Positions 16,659 through 24,803 of a stretch of 64,000 nucleotides of DNA are shown one piece after another. The first letter of the stretch is position 1. Every line of letters begins with the position of its first letter. Below the pieces are notes generated by a model. That model was not told the DNA's origin and made no database searches. It saw only the letters and a list, made by a program, of their open reading frames with translations. Position numbers and translations under genes: made by a program. Origin of the DNA: JBOGOC01 sp050747525 (GTDB lineage: Bacteria; Acidobacteriota; Polarisedimenticolia; JACPZX01; DASXTC01); NCBI GenBank assembly GCA_050747525.1, contig JBOGOC010000062.1:26075-90074 (forward strand). Reading direction: 5' to 3'.

Positions 16659-17447
16659 ATGACGAATCCCATCCTGCACGAGCTGGACGGGCGCATCGGC
16701 TACGTCACCATCAATCGGCCTCCGCTCAACGTCCTCAACATCGCGGCCTTCGATCGGATGGCCGCCGCGCTGATCGACCTCACCGAGCGCGGCGGGGCCG
16801 ACATCGTGGTGATTCGCGCGGCCGGGCAGCGCGCGTTCTGCTCCGGCGCGGATGTCTCCGAGCACCTGCCGGAGATGGCCCCCGTGATGCTCAAGTCGTT
16901 CCACCGGGTGGCCCGCCTGCTCTGGACGATGGACTCCGTGTCGGTGGCGGCCGTGCAGGGGCTGGCCCTGGGGGGCGGGATGGAGCTGGCCCTGTGCTGC
17001 GACATCGTGGTGGCCTCGGAGAGCTCCGAGTTCGGCCAGCCGGAGATCCAGATCGGGTCGTTTCCTCCCATCGCGGCCGCGCTCCTTCCCCCGCAGGTGG
17101 GGCGGCAGGTGGCTTCCGACCTGGTCCTGACGGGCCGGCGCATCTCCGCCTTCGAGGCGCTCGCGCTGGGGCTGGTGAGCCGGCTGGCGTCGCCGGGCGG
17201 CTTCGACGAGGAGCTGGGGAGCGTCATCGAAAGCCTGTCGCGCAGCAGCGGGGCGGTGATGCGGCAGGCGGTCAAGGCCCTGCGCGCGCGCAGGGCGGCC
17301 GGCTTCCTCGAGCAGCTGGAAGCCAACGAGGCCCTCTACGTCAACGAGCTCCTGACCTTGGACGACGCCCGCGAAGGTGTGGAGGCGTTCCTCCAGAAGA
17401 GAAAACCCCGCTGGCCTTCGAGGCCCAAGGAGACATCCGAGCGATGA
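16659..17447 (+). CDS. crotonase-family hydratase, copy 2 (possible cyclohexadienoyl-CoA hydratase type)
   Basis: A protein of 262 residues. The crotonase motifs are NRPPLNVLNI, FCSGADVSEHLPE, LGGGMELALCCD and FGQPEIQIGSFPPIAA. The combination of PPLNVL, the ADVxEH oxyanion loop and QPEIxxGxFPP recalls cyclohexa-1,5-diene-carbonyl-CoA hydratases of anaerobic benzoyl-CoA degradation rather than ordinary fatty-acid hydratases. This is judged from memory of the family, so the specific assignment is tentative. Both active-site glutamates are present. ATG 16659 follows the previous stop by 13 nt. The stop overlaps the start of the zinc-type dehydrogenase gene (ATGA). Confidence 0.85.
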   Translation: MTNPILHELDGRIGYVTINRPPLNVLNIAAFDRMAAALIDLTERGGADIVVIRAAGQRAFCSGADVSEHLPEMAPVMLKSFHRVARLLWTMDSVSVAAVQGLALGGGMELALCCDIVVASESSEFGQPEIQIGSFPPIAAALLPPQVGRQVASDLVLTGRRISAFEALALGLVSRLASPGGFDEELGSVIESLSRSSGAVMRQAVKALRARRAAGFLEQLEANEALYVNELLTLDDAREGVEAFLQKRKPRWPSRPKETSER

Positions 17448-18472
17448 AGGCGGTCGTGATCCACGAGCACGGTGACGTCGACAAGCTGCGCCTGGAGGAA
17501 GTGGAGGATCCCAGCCCCGCGCCCGACGAGGTGCTGATCCAGGTGAAGGCGGTGGCCCTCAACCACCTGGACCTCTGGGTGCGGCGCGGCGTGCCCGGGC
17601 AGCGCATGCCGCTCCCCATGATCCCCGGAAGCGACATCGCCGGCGTGGTGAAGAAGGCGGGCTCCTTCGTGCGGGGGCTCAAGACCGGGGACCGCGTCAT
17701 GGTGTCTCCCGGCGTCTCCTGCGGGCGGTGCGCCATGTGCCTTCACGGAAAGGACAACCTGTGCGCGTCGTACGGCATCATCGGAGAGAACCGCGACGGG
17801 GGGTGCGCCGAGCTGGTGTGCGTTCCCGGCGTGAACGTCCTGCCCATCCCCGGGCGGCTGACCTTCGACGAGGCGGCCGCCATCCCCCTGGTCTTCCTGA
17901 CCGCCTGGCACATGCTGATGGAGCGGGCGCAGGTGCGCCCCGGTGAGGACGTCCTCGTGCACGCGGCCGGCAGCGGCGTGTCCACGGCCGGCATCCAGAT
18001 AGCGAAGCTCCTGGGGGCGCGCGTCATCGCCACGGCGGGGTCCGACGCCAAGCTCAAGAAGGCCCGCGAGCTCGGGGCCGACGAGGTGATCAACTACAAG
18101 AAGCTCGACTATTACGAAGAGGTCCGCCGCATCACGCACCGGCGCGGCGTGGACGTGATCCTGGACCACATCGGCGCCGACACCTGGTCGAGGAACATCC
18201 GCAGCCTGCGCATGGGTGGACGCCTGGTGACCTGCGGCGTGACGTCGGGATTCGAGGTGGCCACCGACATCCGGTACATCTTCTTCCGGCGGCTGTCCAT
18301 CCTGGGCTCCACGATGGGCAGCAAGGGAGATCTGCTGGAGGTCATGAACCTGATGGAGCGCGGGGCGTTGAAGCCCGTGATCGACTCGGTCTTCCCGCTC
18401 GCCGAGGTGGCGGCCGCCCACAAGCGCATCCAGGACCGCAAGATCTTCGGCAAGGTCATCCTGAACCCTTAG
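17444..18472 (+). CDS. zinc-binding medium-chain alcohol dehydrogenase/quinone oxidoreductase family
   Basis: A protein of 342 residues of the MDR superfamily. The N-terminal GroES-like domain has NHLDLWVRRG and PGSDIAGVV. A structural zinc loop with four cysteines (SCGRCAMCLHGKDNLC) follows at about 89-106. The Rossmann domain has a HAAGSGVSTAGIQIAKLLGA nucleotide loop and C-terminal KIFGKVIL. It catalyses NAD(P)(H)-dependent oxidation or reduction of an alcohol or enoyl substrate. AAGGAG (about 17428) precedes ATG 17444, which overlaps the previous stop. In context it could dehydrogenate the hydroxyacyl product of the crotonases or generate the aldehyde used by the first gene. Confidence 0.9.
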   Translation: MKAVVIHEHGDVDKLRLEEVEDPSPAPDEVLIQVKAVALNHLDLWVRRGVPGQRMPLPMIPGSDIAGVVKKAGSFVRGLKTGDRVMVSPGVSCGRCAMCLHGKDNLCASYGIIGENRDGGCAELVCVPGVNVLPIPGRLTFDEAAAIPLVFLTAWHMLMERAQVRPGEDVLVHAAGSGVSTAGIQIAKLLGARVIATAGSDAKLKKARELGADEVINYKKLDYYEEVRRITHRRGVDVILDHIGADTWSRNIRSLRMGGRLVTCGVTSGFEVATDIRYIFFRRLSILGSTMGSKGDLLEVMNLMERGALKPVIDSVFPLAEVAAAHKRIQDRKIFGKVILNP

Positions 18473-18479
18473 GCTCACC

Positions 18480-18938
18480 ATGCAGGTCACCGGCACTCTG
18501 CGGAACACACGCCCCCTGGTGGCCGCCTGCCTGCGCTGCTCGGGAGACGCTCACCAGGTCGGCCGTGCCTTCCTGGATGTGGCCGACTGGCTCAAGGAGC
18601 GCGAGCTTCCCACGCAGCCCTGGATCGGCGTGTTCGAGGACACCATCCGGAGCGGCACCTGGGTCGATCCGCACACCGGCAAGATGAGCGGCGAGGTGCG
18701 CATTCCCTTCGAAGGAGATGCGCGCGGCGACGGCCGCATCGAGGTGCGGAGCTTCGAGGCCCAGACCGTGGCCAGTGCCACGCATCACGGAGAGCTGTCC
18801 ACCATCGGCGGGACCGTGAGGGGGCTCAGGGACTGGATGCGATCACAGGGACTGCGCGGCGCGTCTCACCACATGCAGATTTACCTGAAAGCCGGACCCG
18901 AGTGGGAGACCGAAGTCCAGATCCCCGTGCTCCCCTGA
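18480..18938 (+). CDS. GyrI-like (AraC effector-binding-like) domain protein
   Basis: A protein of 152 residues, 7 nt after the dehydrogenase and probably the last gene of this operon. The C-terminal half has the GyrI-like pattern: a conserved His/Gly turn (THHGELSTIGGTVRGL), a short helix with DWM, then IYLKAGPEWETEVQIPV. These domains form small beta/alpha folds that bind small hydrophobic molecules, and some hydrolyse or sequester them. No DNA-binding domain is attached, so it is more likely a ligand-binding protein or small hydrolase than a regulator. The ligand may be a metabolite of the pathway. Confidence 0.65.
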   Translation: MQVTGTLRNTRPLVAACLRCSGDAHQVGRAFLDVADWLKERELPTQPWIGVFEDTIRSGTWVDPHTGKMSGEVRIPFEGDARGDGRIEVRSFEAQTVASATHHGELSTIGGTVRGLRDWMRSQGLRGASHHMQIYLKAGPEWETEVQIPVLP

Positions 18939-19754
18939 TCACCAGCGGGCGGCCACCCTCTGCAGCAGGGCGCGCTCGTCCAGGGTGAGACGCAGCGGAA
19001 GAGGATCCTCGACGCCTCTGGCGCCCACCGGGAAGGGGAGCGACACGAAGCCGCCGGGAAGACCGAAGAACCCTTCGGTCCAGCCTCCGCAGCACGCGAC
19101 GCGCCGGCTGTCACCCAGCACCGCGAGTGCCAGGGACGCGCCGGCTGCCGCCAGCGCCGCCGCGGAAGACCCGCCGCTCCGGCCTGTCGCTTTGAGTTCC
19201 TCCTCGCGCCCGGCCTGCAGCGCGCGGGCGGGAATCCCCGCCGCGTTTGCGTAGCGCGTGAGCGGGACCTGGCCTGCGTGAGGCCCCGAGGAGTCCCCAC
19301 CGATCACGGGGATGCTCACCTGGCCGGGAGCCACGCCAAGACGTGCCGCCAGGCGCGCCGCTTCGGCCGCGGCGCGCGGCATGGCCCCGGTGGCCAGGAC
19401 GAGCCAGGGGGGAACCCCCGAAGCGCGAGCGGCCTCGAGGCACAAGGAAAGGCCGTGGTCGGCGGCCAGAACGAACGCGGTCGTGGGGCACGCGCGCGCC
19501 GCGCTCAGGGCCACGGCGCGCACACGAGCGGCCAGCGCGTCCGCCGGCTCGCCGTCATCGCAGATCACCATCACATCGAGAGGGCCGTCGATCCGATCCC
19601 GAAGCTCGCACCGGCCGGACATCTCCAGGCGGCGCCGGATCGCGGCCGCCAGGGACTGCGAGCCATCCACGAACGCGCGGGGCGCGCGGGATGGGCGTTG
19701 CAGGGCGCGCCGCATCCGCCAGCCTTCGAGGGACCTTCCCGCCAGAGAGCTCAC
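18939..19754 (-). CDS. degenerate malate/lactate dehydrogenase-like protein
   Basis: A protein of 271 residues whose C-terminal half follows the malate/lactate dehydrogenase pattern: LGVAPGQVSIPVIGG, VPLTRYANAAGIP, a helix ending LGDSRRVACCGG, FFGLPGGFVSLPFPVGARGVED and LTLDERALLQR. The catalytic HGD triplet is replaced by DSSGPHAG, the substrate Arg of LDSxR is Ala in GAMPRAAAEAA, and the N-terminal GxGxxG dinucleotide loop is absent. It is therefore probably not a functional dehydrogenase. GTG 19754 is supported by a TGG-TACCAT extended -10 box 8 nt upstream (leaderless); ATG 19715 is an alternative. Its role is unknown. Confidence 0.7.
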   Translation of the reverse strand: MSSLAGRSLEGWRMRRALQRPSRAPRAFVDGSQSLAAAIRRRLEMSGRCELRDRIDGPLDVMVICDDGEPADALAARVRAVALSAARACPTTAFVLAADHGLSLCLEAARASGVPPWLVLATGAMPRAAAEAARLAARLGVAPGQVSIPVIGGDSSGPHAGQVPLTRYANAAGIPARALQAGREEELKATGRSGGSSAAALAAAGASLALAVLGDSRRVACCGGWTEGFFGLPGGFVSLPFPVGARGVEDPLPLRLTLDERALLQRVAARW

Positions 19755-19762
19755 GGGGCGCG

Positions 19763-19771
19763 ATGGTACCA
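19763..19771 (-). promoter_or_regulatory. extended -10 promoter element (leaderless, malate-dehydrogenase-like gene)
   Basis: Minus-strand TGG-TACCAT lies 8 nt before GTG 19754. A divergent -10 (TAAGAT, 19790-19795) lies 7 nt before ATG 19803 of the opposite gene, so the 48-nt intergenic space holds two leaderless promoters. Confidence 0.5.
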
Positions 19772-19802
19772 CTGGATGCGGGAAGCGCCTAAGATGCAAA
19801 GC

Positions 19803-20696
19803 ATGTCGACCCGCGGATCCATGGGAACGGCCCTCGCCGCGCTGGCCGCCGTCTTCGTCATGACCGGCAGCTCCCGCGCCGAGGTGCAGATCCTGACCTT
19901 GTACGAGAAGACGGGGCGCGCTCCGCTGGTGGTCTGGGGAGAGGTGACCGACGGCGCGCATCGGTTCGCCGTGATCCAGACCCTTGACGTGCTGCGCTGC
20001 TCGATCCCCGAGCGGCCAGGCGAGATGTTCCGCATCGCGTTCCGGCTCGACTCCTTCCTTCGGCCGCCGTGGCAGGACGCCATCACCTTCCTCAAGGGCG
20101 AGCGGGTCCTGCTCTACCTGCGCAAGTTCACCAGGGAAGACGGCCGCCAGCCCGAGGGCGACATCTACACGCTCATGTGGGGAGAGCAGGGGAAGCAGCT
20201 CCTCCCCCGGGAAGGTGAAGAGGCGACGGTCACCGCCGCGCGCCGGTTCGCCGCCATCCTGGGCGCCCCGTCCGACGACCAGCCGGGCCTGCTGCTGGCC
20301 GCCCTCACCGACTCCAACCCGATCATCGCGGACGGAGCGTTCGAAGAGGCGATCAAGCAGGGGATCGGCGATCTCGACATGCTCCCCGACCTGGTGCGCC
20401 TGCTCTCGAGCCAGCGCGAGCCCCCGCGCGTCTATGCCCTTCGCATGATGGCGCTCCTCGTGGCGGACGCCCGGGTCGCGGGGCGCGAGGTCCCGCGCCG
20501 CGACGAGCTCTCGGAGGTGCTGCGCGGCCGCGTGGCCACGGATGGCGCAGAGGCATTCAGGGTGCAGGGAGTGGCCACGCTGGCCGAGCTGGGAGGGGAC
20601 GACAACAAGGTGTTTCTGACGCGCGTGGCCCGTGAGGACACCTCCCAGCTGGTCCGGTACGAGGCCGAGAAGGCGCTGGTGGGCTGGGGGCGCTAG
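19803..20696 (+). CDS. exported protein with C-terminal HEAT-like repeats
   Basis: A protein of 297 residues with a Sec signal peptide (about 1-23, ending GSSRAE). A beta-rich region of about 120 residues (VVWGEVTDGAHRFAVIQT, LKGERVLLYLRKF) follows, then helical HEAT-like repeats (about 140-297) with the spacing of HEAT/PBS-lyase repeats (LAELGGDDNKVFLTRVA, LVRYEAEKALVGWG). It probably acts in the periplasm through protein contacts; no catalytic motif is seen. ATG 19803 fits a leaderless start (TAAGAT 7 nt upstream), with ATG 19794 as alternative. The 3' end overlaps the convergent gene by 4 nt. Confidence 0.75.
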   Translation: MSTRGSMGTALAALAAVFVMTGSSRAEVQILTLYEKTGRAPLVVWGEVTDGAHRFAVIQTLDVLRCSIPERPGEMFRIAFRLDSFLRPPWQDAITFLKGERVLLYLRKFTREDGRQPEGDIYTLMWGEQGKQLLPREGEEATVTAARRFAAILGAPSDDQPGLLLAALTDSNPIIADGAFEEAIKQGIGDLDMLPDLVRLLSSQREPPRVYALRMMALLVADARVAGREVPRRDELSEVLRGRVATDGAEAFRVQGVATLAELGGDDNKVFLTRVAREDTSQLVRYEAEKALVGWGR

Positions 20697-21148
20697 GGAA
20701 ACGCCAGGACGCGCACTTCCTGCGCCGCGGAGATCAGCTTCGAGCCGTCACGGCGATAGACGATGAACCGGTAGTTGTACAGCCCCGCGTAGTCCAGCGT
20801 GACGGTCTTGTTGAAGGTGAACTGGACCGCAACCTGCTCCGGCGGATGAAGGCACTTGGGGTCCTGGCGCGAGACGGTCGACACCCCCGAGGGCGAGCTC
20901 GCCTCCCATTCGATCGCGGCGTGGCAGTAGTCGGGGTCGGTCGCATCCACGCCGGTCAGGGTTCCGGTGAGTGTGATGGTCAGAGGCTGATACCCGTGGT
21001 GAGTCGAAACCACCAGATGTGCGGTGGGGCCGGCGGGCTTCTCGGGCTCCTTCTCCTTCTTCCCCGATTCCTTGGCGGCCAGCCCGGGCGCCGCCAGGCT
21101 CATGGCGAGGGCCAGGACCGCTGCCGTGACGGAGCGGGGCCCGATCAT
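20693..21148 (-). CDS. exported hypothetical protein with PKD-like fold
   Basis: A protein of 151 residues with a Sec signal peptide (about 1-24, ending GLAAKE), a short Lys/Glu/Pro-rich linker (KKEKEPEKP), then a beta-sandwich-like region: THHGYQPLTITLTGTLTG resembles the start of PKD domains, and LDYAGLYNYRFIVYRRDG forms later strands. Two cysteines (near residues 81 and 104) could form a disulfide. The start codon overlaps the stop of the FecR-DUF6600 gene by one base, so the two are co-translated and may work together in the envelope. No function is assigned. Confidence 0.7.
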   Translation of the reverse strand: MIGPRSVTAAVLALAMSLAAPGLAAKESGKKEKEPEKPAGPTAHLVVSTHHGYQPLTITLTGTLTGVDATDPDYCHAAIEWEASSPSGVSTVSRQDPKCLHPPEQVAVQFTFNKTVTLDYAGLYNYRFIVYRRDGSKLISAAQEVRVLAFP

Positions 21149-23064
21149 CAGCTCTTCTTCTTGCCCTTCCCCGACCCTCCGCCCTTCTGGCCACGGACGG
21201 TCGAGCTGGAGGCCTTCCCGTTGCCGCCGGACTGTTTTCCCGGGGCGGTGGCGCGGGGGCCGGGGGCCGGCCGAGGTGCGGATCCGGAAGAAGGCGGAGC
21301 CACCACGCGGGTCGTCCTCGGCTGCTGCCGCGGGATGATCCGCGGGATGACGCGCTCGGTGCTGGCTCCGGGCCGCATCTGTCGCGGCGCCTGCGCCTGC
21401 TGAGACTGCTGCCGGCCTTTCTCACTCTGCACGATGACGCTCGGCCGCCTTGGCGCCGAGTTGGGCGAAGCAGGAGGCGGGCCGGAGGCCGGCCGTTGAA
21501 TCACCTGGTTCCGCATGATCGGACGGGGCGAGCGGGCAGGGGTGGAGTTCGTCTCCTGGGGCGTGCGCTGCGCCTGCGAGCGGAACAGAGTTGGACGCTG
21601 GGCCCTGGCCGGTGCGGGGCGCGGGACGGAGTTGGTCGGGTTCGCGCGGGGATTCTGCTGCGGTCGGGGGACCGCGGACGCCACCGTGTCGGGCCTTCCG
21701 TTGGCCCGCCGCCGGGCTGAGCGCTGCTCCTGATCGCGGAAGGGCCGGCGCTCGCCCTGGGAGTCGAGCTGGAGATCGGGGCGCGCCGAGAACCTGCGGT
21801 GCATCTCCCGGGTGAAAGCGGGGCCCGCCGAGGCGCGGTGCGGATGGATCCGCGGCTGGCCGCGAACCACCAGCGCTTCCCGCTGGATGTTCTTCACCAC
21901 GGTGGCATCGCGCACGAAGACCGTGTTCACCCGGCGCGCATAGATGTGATCCGCGCGCACGTACACCCACGGGCTGCGGTGATAGCCCAAGCTCACGCCG
22001 TAGTGAACCGGGTAGTTGTAGTACCCCAGGGGGCACCACCCGAAGTACCCGGGTGAGACGCTCCAGGCCACGTGCGCTCCGGAGAAGGTGTATCCCGGTA
22101 TCCAGAGCCAGCCCGCACCGACGGCGAACTCCCATCGGCCGTAGTGGTAGGGGGCCCATCCCCACGGGTCGTACGACACCCAGATCATCCCGGCCGGGGA
22201 CCAGGACCACCGGCCATACACGTAGGGGCGCCAGGTCGGGGCCACGCCGAGGGGCCTCCAGGCCCATCCGTAGTTCGGATAGCTCTGCCACACGCCATAG
22301 CTGGACAGCTCCGTGGTGTAGGGCCTGACCGGCTCGGGCAGATCGGTCGGCTCGGGATACACCGCGTCCTCCTGCCTCACGTACTCGGGATCCTGGCTCA
22401 GCGACCAGGCATCGAACTCGTCTCCTGCGCGCGTGTTGACGGCGCGCGGCTCGCCCGGCACCTCTCCGTACCGGACCGTCACCCGCTCACCGCTGCGCAG
22501 CATGATCGACGTGTCGCGGGCCATGATCTCCGCCGCGCCGCGCCGCGAAATCACGGTGGTCGCCCCCGGCTCGACGTCCATCCGGAACACCCCGTCGGAC
22601 AGCAGGAAGATCGCCGAGTCGTCGGTGTCGATCTGGAATCGTTTCTCGGCGTCGCCCATCCCCTGGGCCTGGACGATCAGTGCCCCGGAGGTCAGCTGAA
22701 GGATGGTGGCCATCTCGTAGCGGCCCGAGCTGTCGGGGAGCGACTGGAGCACCATCTCCGTCCCCCGGTCCAGCCGCAGGATCGTGCCGTCGGCCAGCTG
22801 AAGCTCGACCCGGCCGCTCCTGGTGGTGATGACGTCACCGGGCGCGACGGGCTCGTTGATGGCCAGCTCGCCGAAGGACTCGTCGCCCCGCCGCATGACG
22901 GGATCACCTTCGACATGACGCAGGCGCCCGTAGACGGCCCCTTCCTCGGAGGCCACCTCGGCGGAGAAGTCTTCCATCGGGGGCGCGGCCTCGGCCGGGG
23001 GTGCAAACAGGGCAGAGGCAGGCATCACGACCAGAGTCAGGGCAAGCCGTAGCGGGGTTCTCAT
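21148..23064 (-). CDS. FecR domain / DUF6600 exported protein
   Basis: A protein of 638 residues: signal peptide (1-26, ending AEAAPP), a FecR-like domain (about 50-190; PGDVITTRSGRVELQLADGT), and a Trp/Tyr-rich DUF6600 region (about 230-360) with repeated WxPYxxGxW units such as WRPYVYGRWSW and APYHYGRWEF. A low-complexity Arg/Pro/Gln/Ser tail to the end is probably disordered. ATG 23064 is chosen because AGGAGGG lies 7 nt upstream. FecR domains without an anti-sigma partner, fused to DUF6600, are typical large cell-surface proteins of unknown function in Acidobacteriota-like genomes. No sigma factor gene is adjacent. Confidence 0.85.
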   Translation of the reverse strand: MRTPLRLALTLVVMPASALFAPPAEAAPPMEDFSAEVASEEGAVYGRLRHVEGDPVMRRGDESFGELAINEPVAPGDVITTRSGRVELQLADGTILRLDRGTEMVLQSLPDSSGRYEMATILQLTSGALIVQAQGMGDAEKRFQIDTDDSAIFLLSDGVFRMDVEPGATTVISRRGAAEIMARDTSIMLRSGERVTVRYGEVPGEPRAVNTRAGDEFDAWSLSQDPEYVRQEDAVYPEPTDLPEPVRPYTTELSSYGVWQSYPNYGWAWRPLGVAPTWRPYVYGRWSWSPAGMIWVSYDPWGWAPYHYGRWEFAVGAGWLWIPGYTFSGAHVAWSVSPGYFGWCPLGYYNYPVHYGVSLGYHRSPWVYVRADHIYARRVNTVFVRDATVVKNIQREALVVRGQPRIHPHRASAGPAFTREMHRRFSARPDLQLDSQGERRPFRDQEQRSARRRANGRPDTVASAVPRPQQNPRANPTNSVPRPAPARAQRPTLFRSQAQRTPQETNSTPARSPRPIMRNQVIQRPASGPPPASPNSAPRRPSVIVQSEKGRQQSQQAQAPRQMRPGASTERVIPRIIPRQQPRTTRVVAPPSSGSAPRPAPGPRATAPGKQSGGNGKASSSTVRGQKGGGSGKGKKKS

Positions 23065-23156
23065 GGATGTACCCTCCTGCCAACGCCCTACCATCTCTGC
23101 AAGAGCCCTGCCAGAGCACGGTTTTCAGGCGGGTCTCTAAGTCATGATGGACCAAC

Positions 23157-23165
23157 AGTATACCA
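23157..23165 (-). promoter_or_regulatory. extended -10 promoter for the FecR-DUF6600 gene
   Basis: Minus-strand TGG-TATACT is an extended -10 about 93 nt upstream of ATG 23064. The -35 region is poor. The 256-nt space between this gene and def holds nothing else recognisable. Confidence 0.4.
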
Positions 23166-23320
23166 CTAGCCATTCCGGAGAGCGGACTTTCAGATGTTCT
23201 CTGTGGATCACGCCTCTGTCATCCACGCAGGACGGGTGCGCCGGTTGCGCCGCGAGGAAGGGTCATGGTACGTTCGCCGCCCCGGTCCCCTGTGGGCCCC
23301 TTCAGAGGGCTATCCAGACC

Positions 23321-23848
23321 ATGGCCGTTCGACGCATCGTCAAGTTCGGAGACCCGGTGCTGGGGACTCCCACGGCGCTGGTGGCCGACATCACCTCCGA
23401 GGTGCGCGACCTCGTGCGGGACATGATCGAGACGATGTACGCCGCTCCGGGGGTCGGCCTCGCTGCCAATCAGGTGGGCGTGTCCCTGCGCGTCGCGGTG
23501 ATCGATGTCACCGCGGGCCAGCAGCCCGGCAAGGCCATCGTCCTGATCAACCCGCAGGTCATCGAGCAGGAGGCGCGCCAGGTCGAGGAGGAGGGATGCC
23601 TCTCCATCCCGGGATACACGGAGTTCGTGCAGAGGCCGGCGCGGGCGGTGGTGCGCGCCCTCGACCTGGAAGGGCGCGAGTTCACCATGGAAGGCACGGA
23701 GCTGCTGGCGCGCGCCTTCTGTCACGAGACCGATCACCTCGACGGCCGTCTGTTCATCGAGCGGCTGGGAGGGATCAAGCGCCAGCTCATCACCAAGCGG
23801 GTGCGGCGCGCATCGGAGTCCGGCGAGTTCGAAGACGTCTACCCATGA
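23321..23848 (+). CDS. def: peptide deformylase
   Basis: A protein of 175 residues with all three deformylase motifs: GVGLAANQVG, EGCLSIPG (metal Cys) and HETDHLDG (metal His pair with catalytic Glu; the family norm is QEXDH). It removes the N-formyl group from nascent proteins in the cytoplasm using Fe2+. ATG 23321 gives a normal N-terminus (MAVRRIVKFGDPVL); the upstream open frame is non-homologous. It is followed after 10 nt by fmt, the enzyme that adds the formyl group, the common def-fmt-rsmB order. Confidence 0.96.
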   Translation: MAVRRIVKFGDPVLGTPTALVADITSEVRDLVRDMIETMYAAPGVGLAANQVGVSLRVAVIDVTAGQQPGKAIVLINPQVIEQEARQVEEEGCLSIPGYTEFVQRPARAVVRALDLEGREFTMEGTELLARAFCHETDHLDGRLFIERLGGIKRQLITKRVRRASESGEFEDVYP

Positions 23849-23858
23849 GGCCGGGAAG

Positions 23859-24803
23859 GTGAGGGTCCTGTTCATGGGGACCCCCCTGTTCGCCGCGGAC
23901 AGCCTGAGCGCTCTGCTCGAGGCCGGGCACCAGGTGGTGGCCGTGGTCACGCGCCCCGATGCTCCGTCGGGCCGCGGCCTCGCGGTGAAGCCGTCGGCCG
24001 TGAAGGTGCTCGCCGGCCGGCACGGCATCCCGGTGCTTCAGCCCCCGGGAGTGAGAGGGGAGCCCTTTCTTGGAGAGGTCTCCTCCCTGTCGCCCGACAT
24101 CCTGGTGGTCGTCGCGTTCGGGCGCATCCTTCCCGCCGCGCTGCTGGAGATCGCGCCCTTCGGAGCGATCAACGTCCACGCATCGCTGCTCCCCAGATAC
24201 CGCGGGGCCGCTCCGGTGGCGTGGGCCATCGCCTCGGGAGAGAAAGAGACCGGCGTGACCACCCAGCGCATCATCGAGCGGCTCGACGCCGGCGACATCC
24301 TGCTGCAGCGGGCCACGCCCATCGGTTCCGAGGAGACCGCGGCGCAGCTCGAGCGGCGCCTCTCGTCGATGGGGGCCGCCCTGCTGGTCGAGACCCTGGC
24401 CGGCCTGCAGGCGGGATCGATCGTCCCGCGCCCCCAGGACGAGTCGCTGGCCACCAACGCCCCCATCCTCCGCAAGCACGACGGGCTCATCGACTGGAGC
24501 TGGAGCGCCCGCCTCATCGATGCCCGGGTGAGGGGATTCAACCCGTGGCCCGTGGCGCATACGGTGCTGCCGGGCAGCGGCCGCCGGATGCTGATCTGGG
24601 CGGTGCGCCCGGCCGGAAGGCCGGCCGCCGGCGGCGAGCCGGGCAGGGTCCTCGATGAAGGGGGAAGCATCCTGGTCGCATGCGGGGAGGGGGAGGCGCT
24701 GCGTCTGGAGGAAGTGCAGCCCGAAGGAAGCCGGCGGATGCCGGCCGCCGCCGCGGCGGCCGGCCGGTACCTCCGCGCGGGTGACCGCCTTGGAACGTCC
24801 TGA
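23859..24803 (+). CDS. fmt: methionyl-tRNA formyltransferase
   Basis: A protein of 314 residues. The N-terminal hydrolase-fold domain has the MRVLFMGTPLFAADSL start, VTRPDAPSGRGL, the catalytic Asn-His in INVHASLLPRYRGAAP, and TGVTTQRIIERLDAGDIL. The C-terminal OB-fold domain begins near 205 (IDWSWSARLIDARVRGFNPWP). It transfers formyl from 10-formyl-THF to Met-tRNAfMet. The GTG start at 23859 is 10 nt after def. The end overlaps the rsmB start by 23 nt, indicating tight coupling. Confidence 0.96.
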   Translation: MRVLFMGTPLFAADSLSALLEAGHQVVAVVTRPDAPSGRGLAVKPSAVKVLAGRHGIPVLQPPGVRGEPFLGEVSSLSPDILVVVAFGRILPAALLEIAPFGAINVHASLLPRYRGAAPVAWAIASGEKETGVTTQRIIERLDAGDILLQRATPIGSEETAAQLERRLSSMGAALLVETLAGLQAGSIVPRPQDESLATNAPILRKHDGLIDWSWSARLIDARVRGFNPWPVAHTVLPGSGRRMLIWAVRPAGRPAAGGEPGRVLDEGGSILVACGEGEALRLEEVQPEGSRRMPAAAAAAGRYLRAGDRLGTS

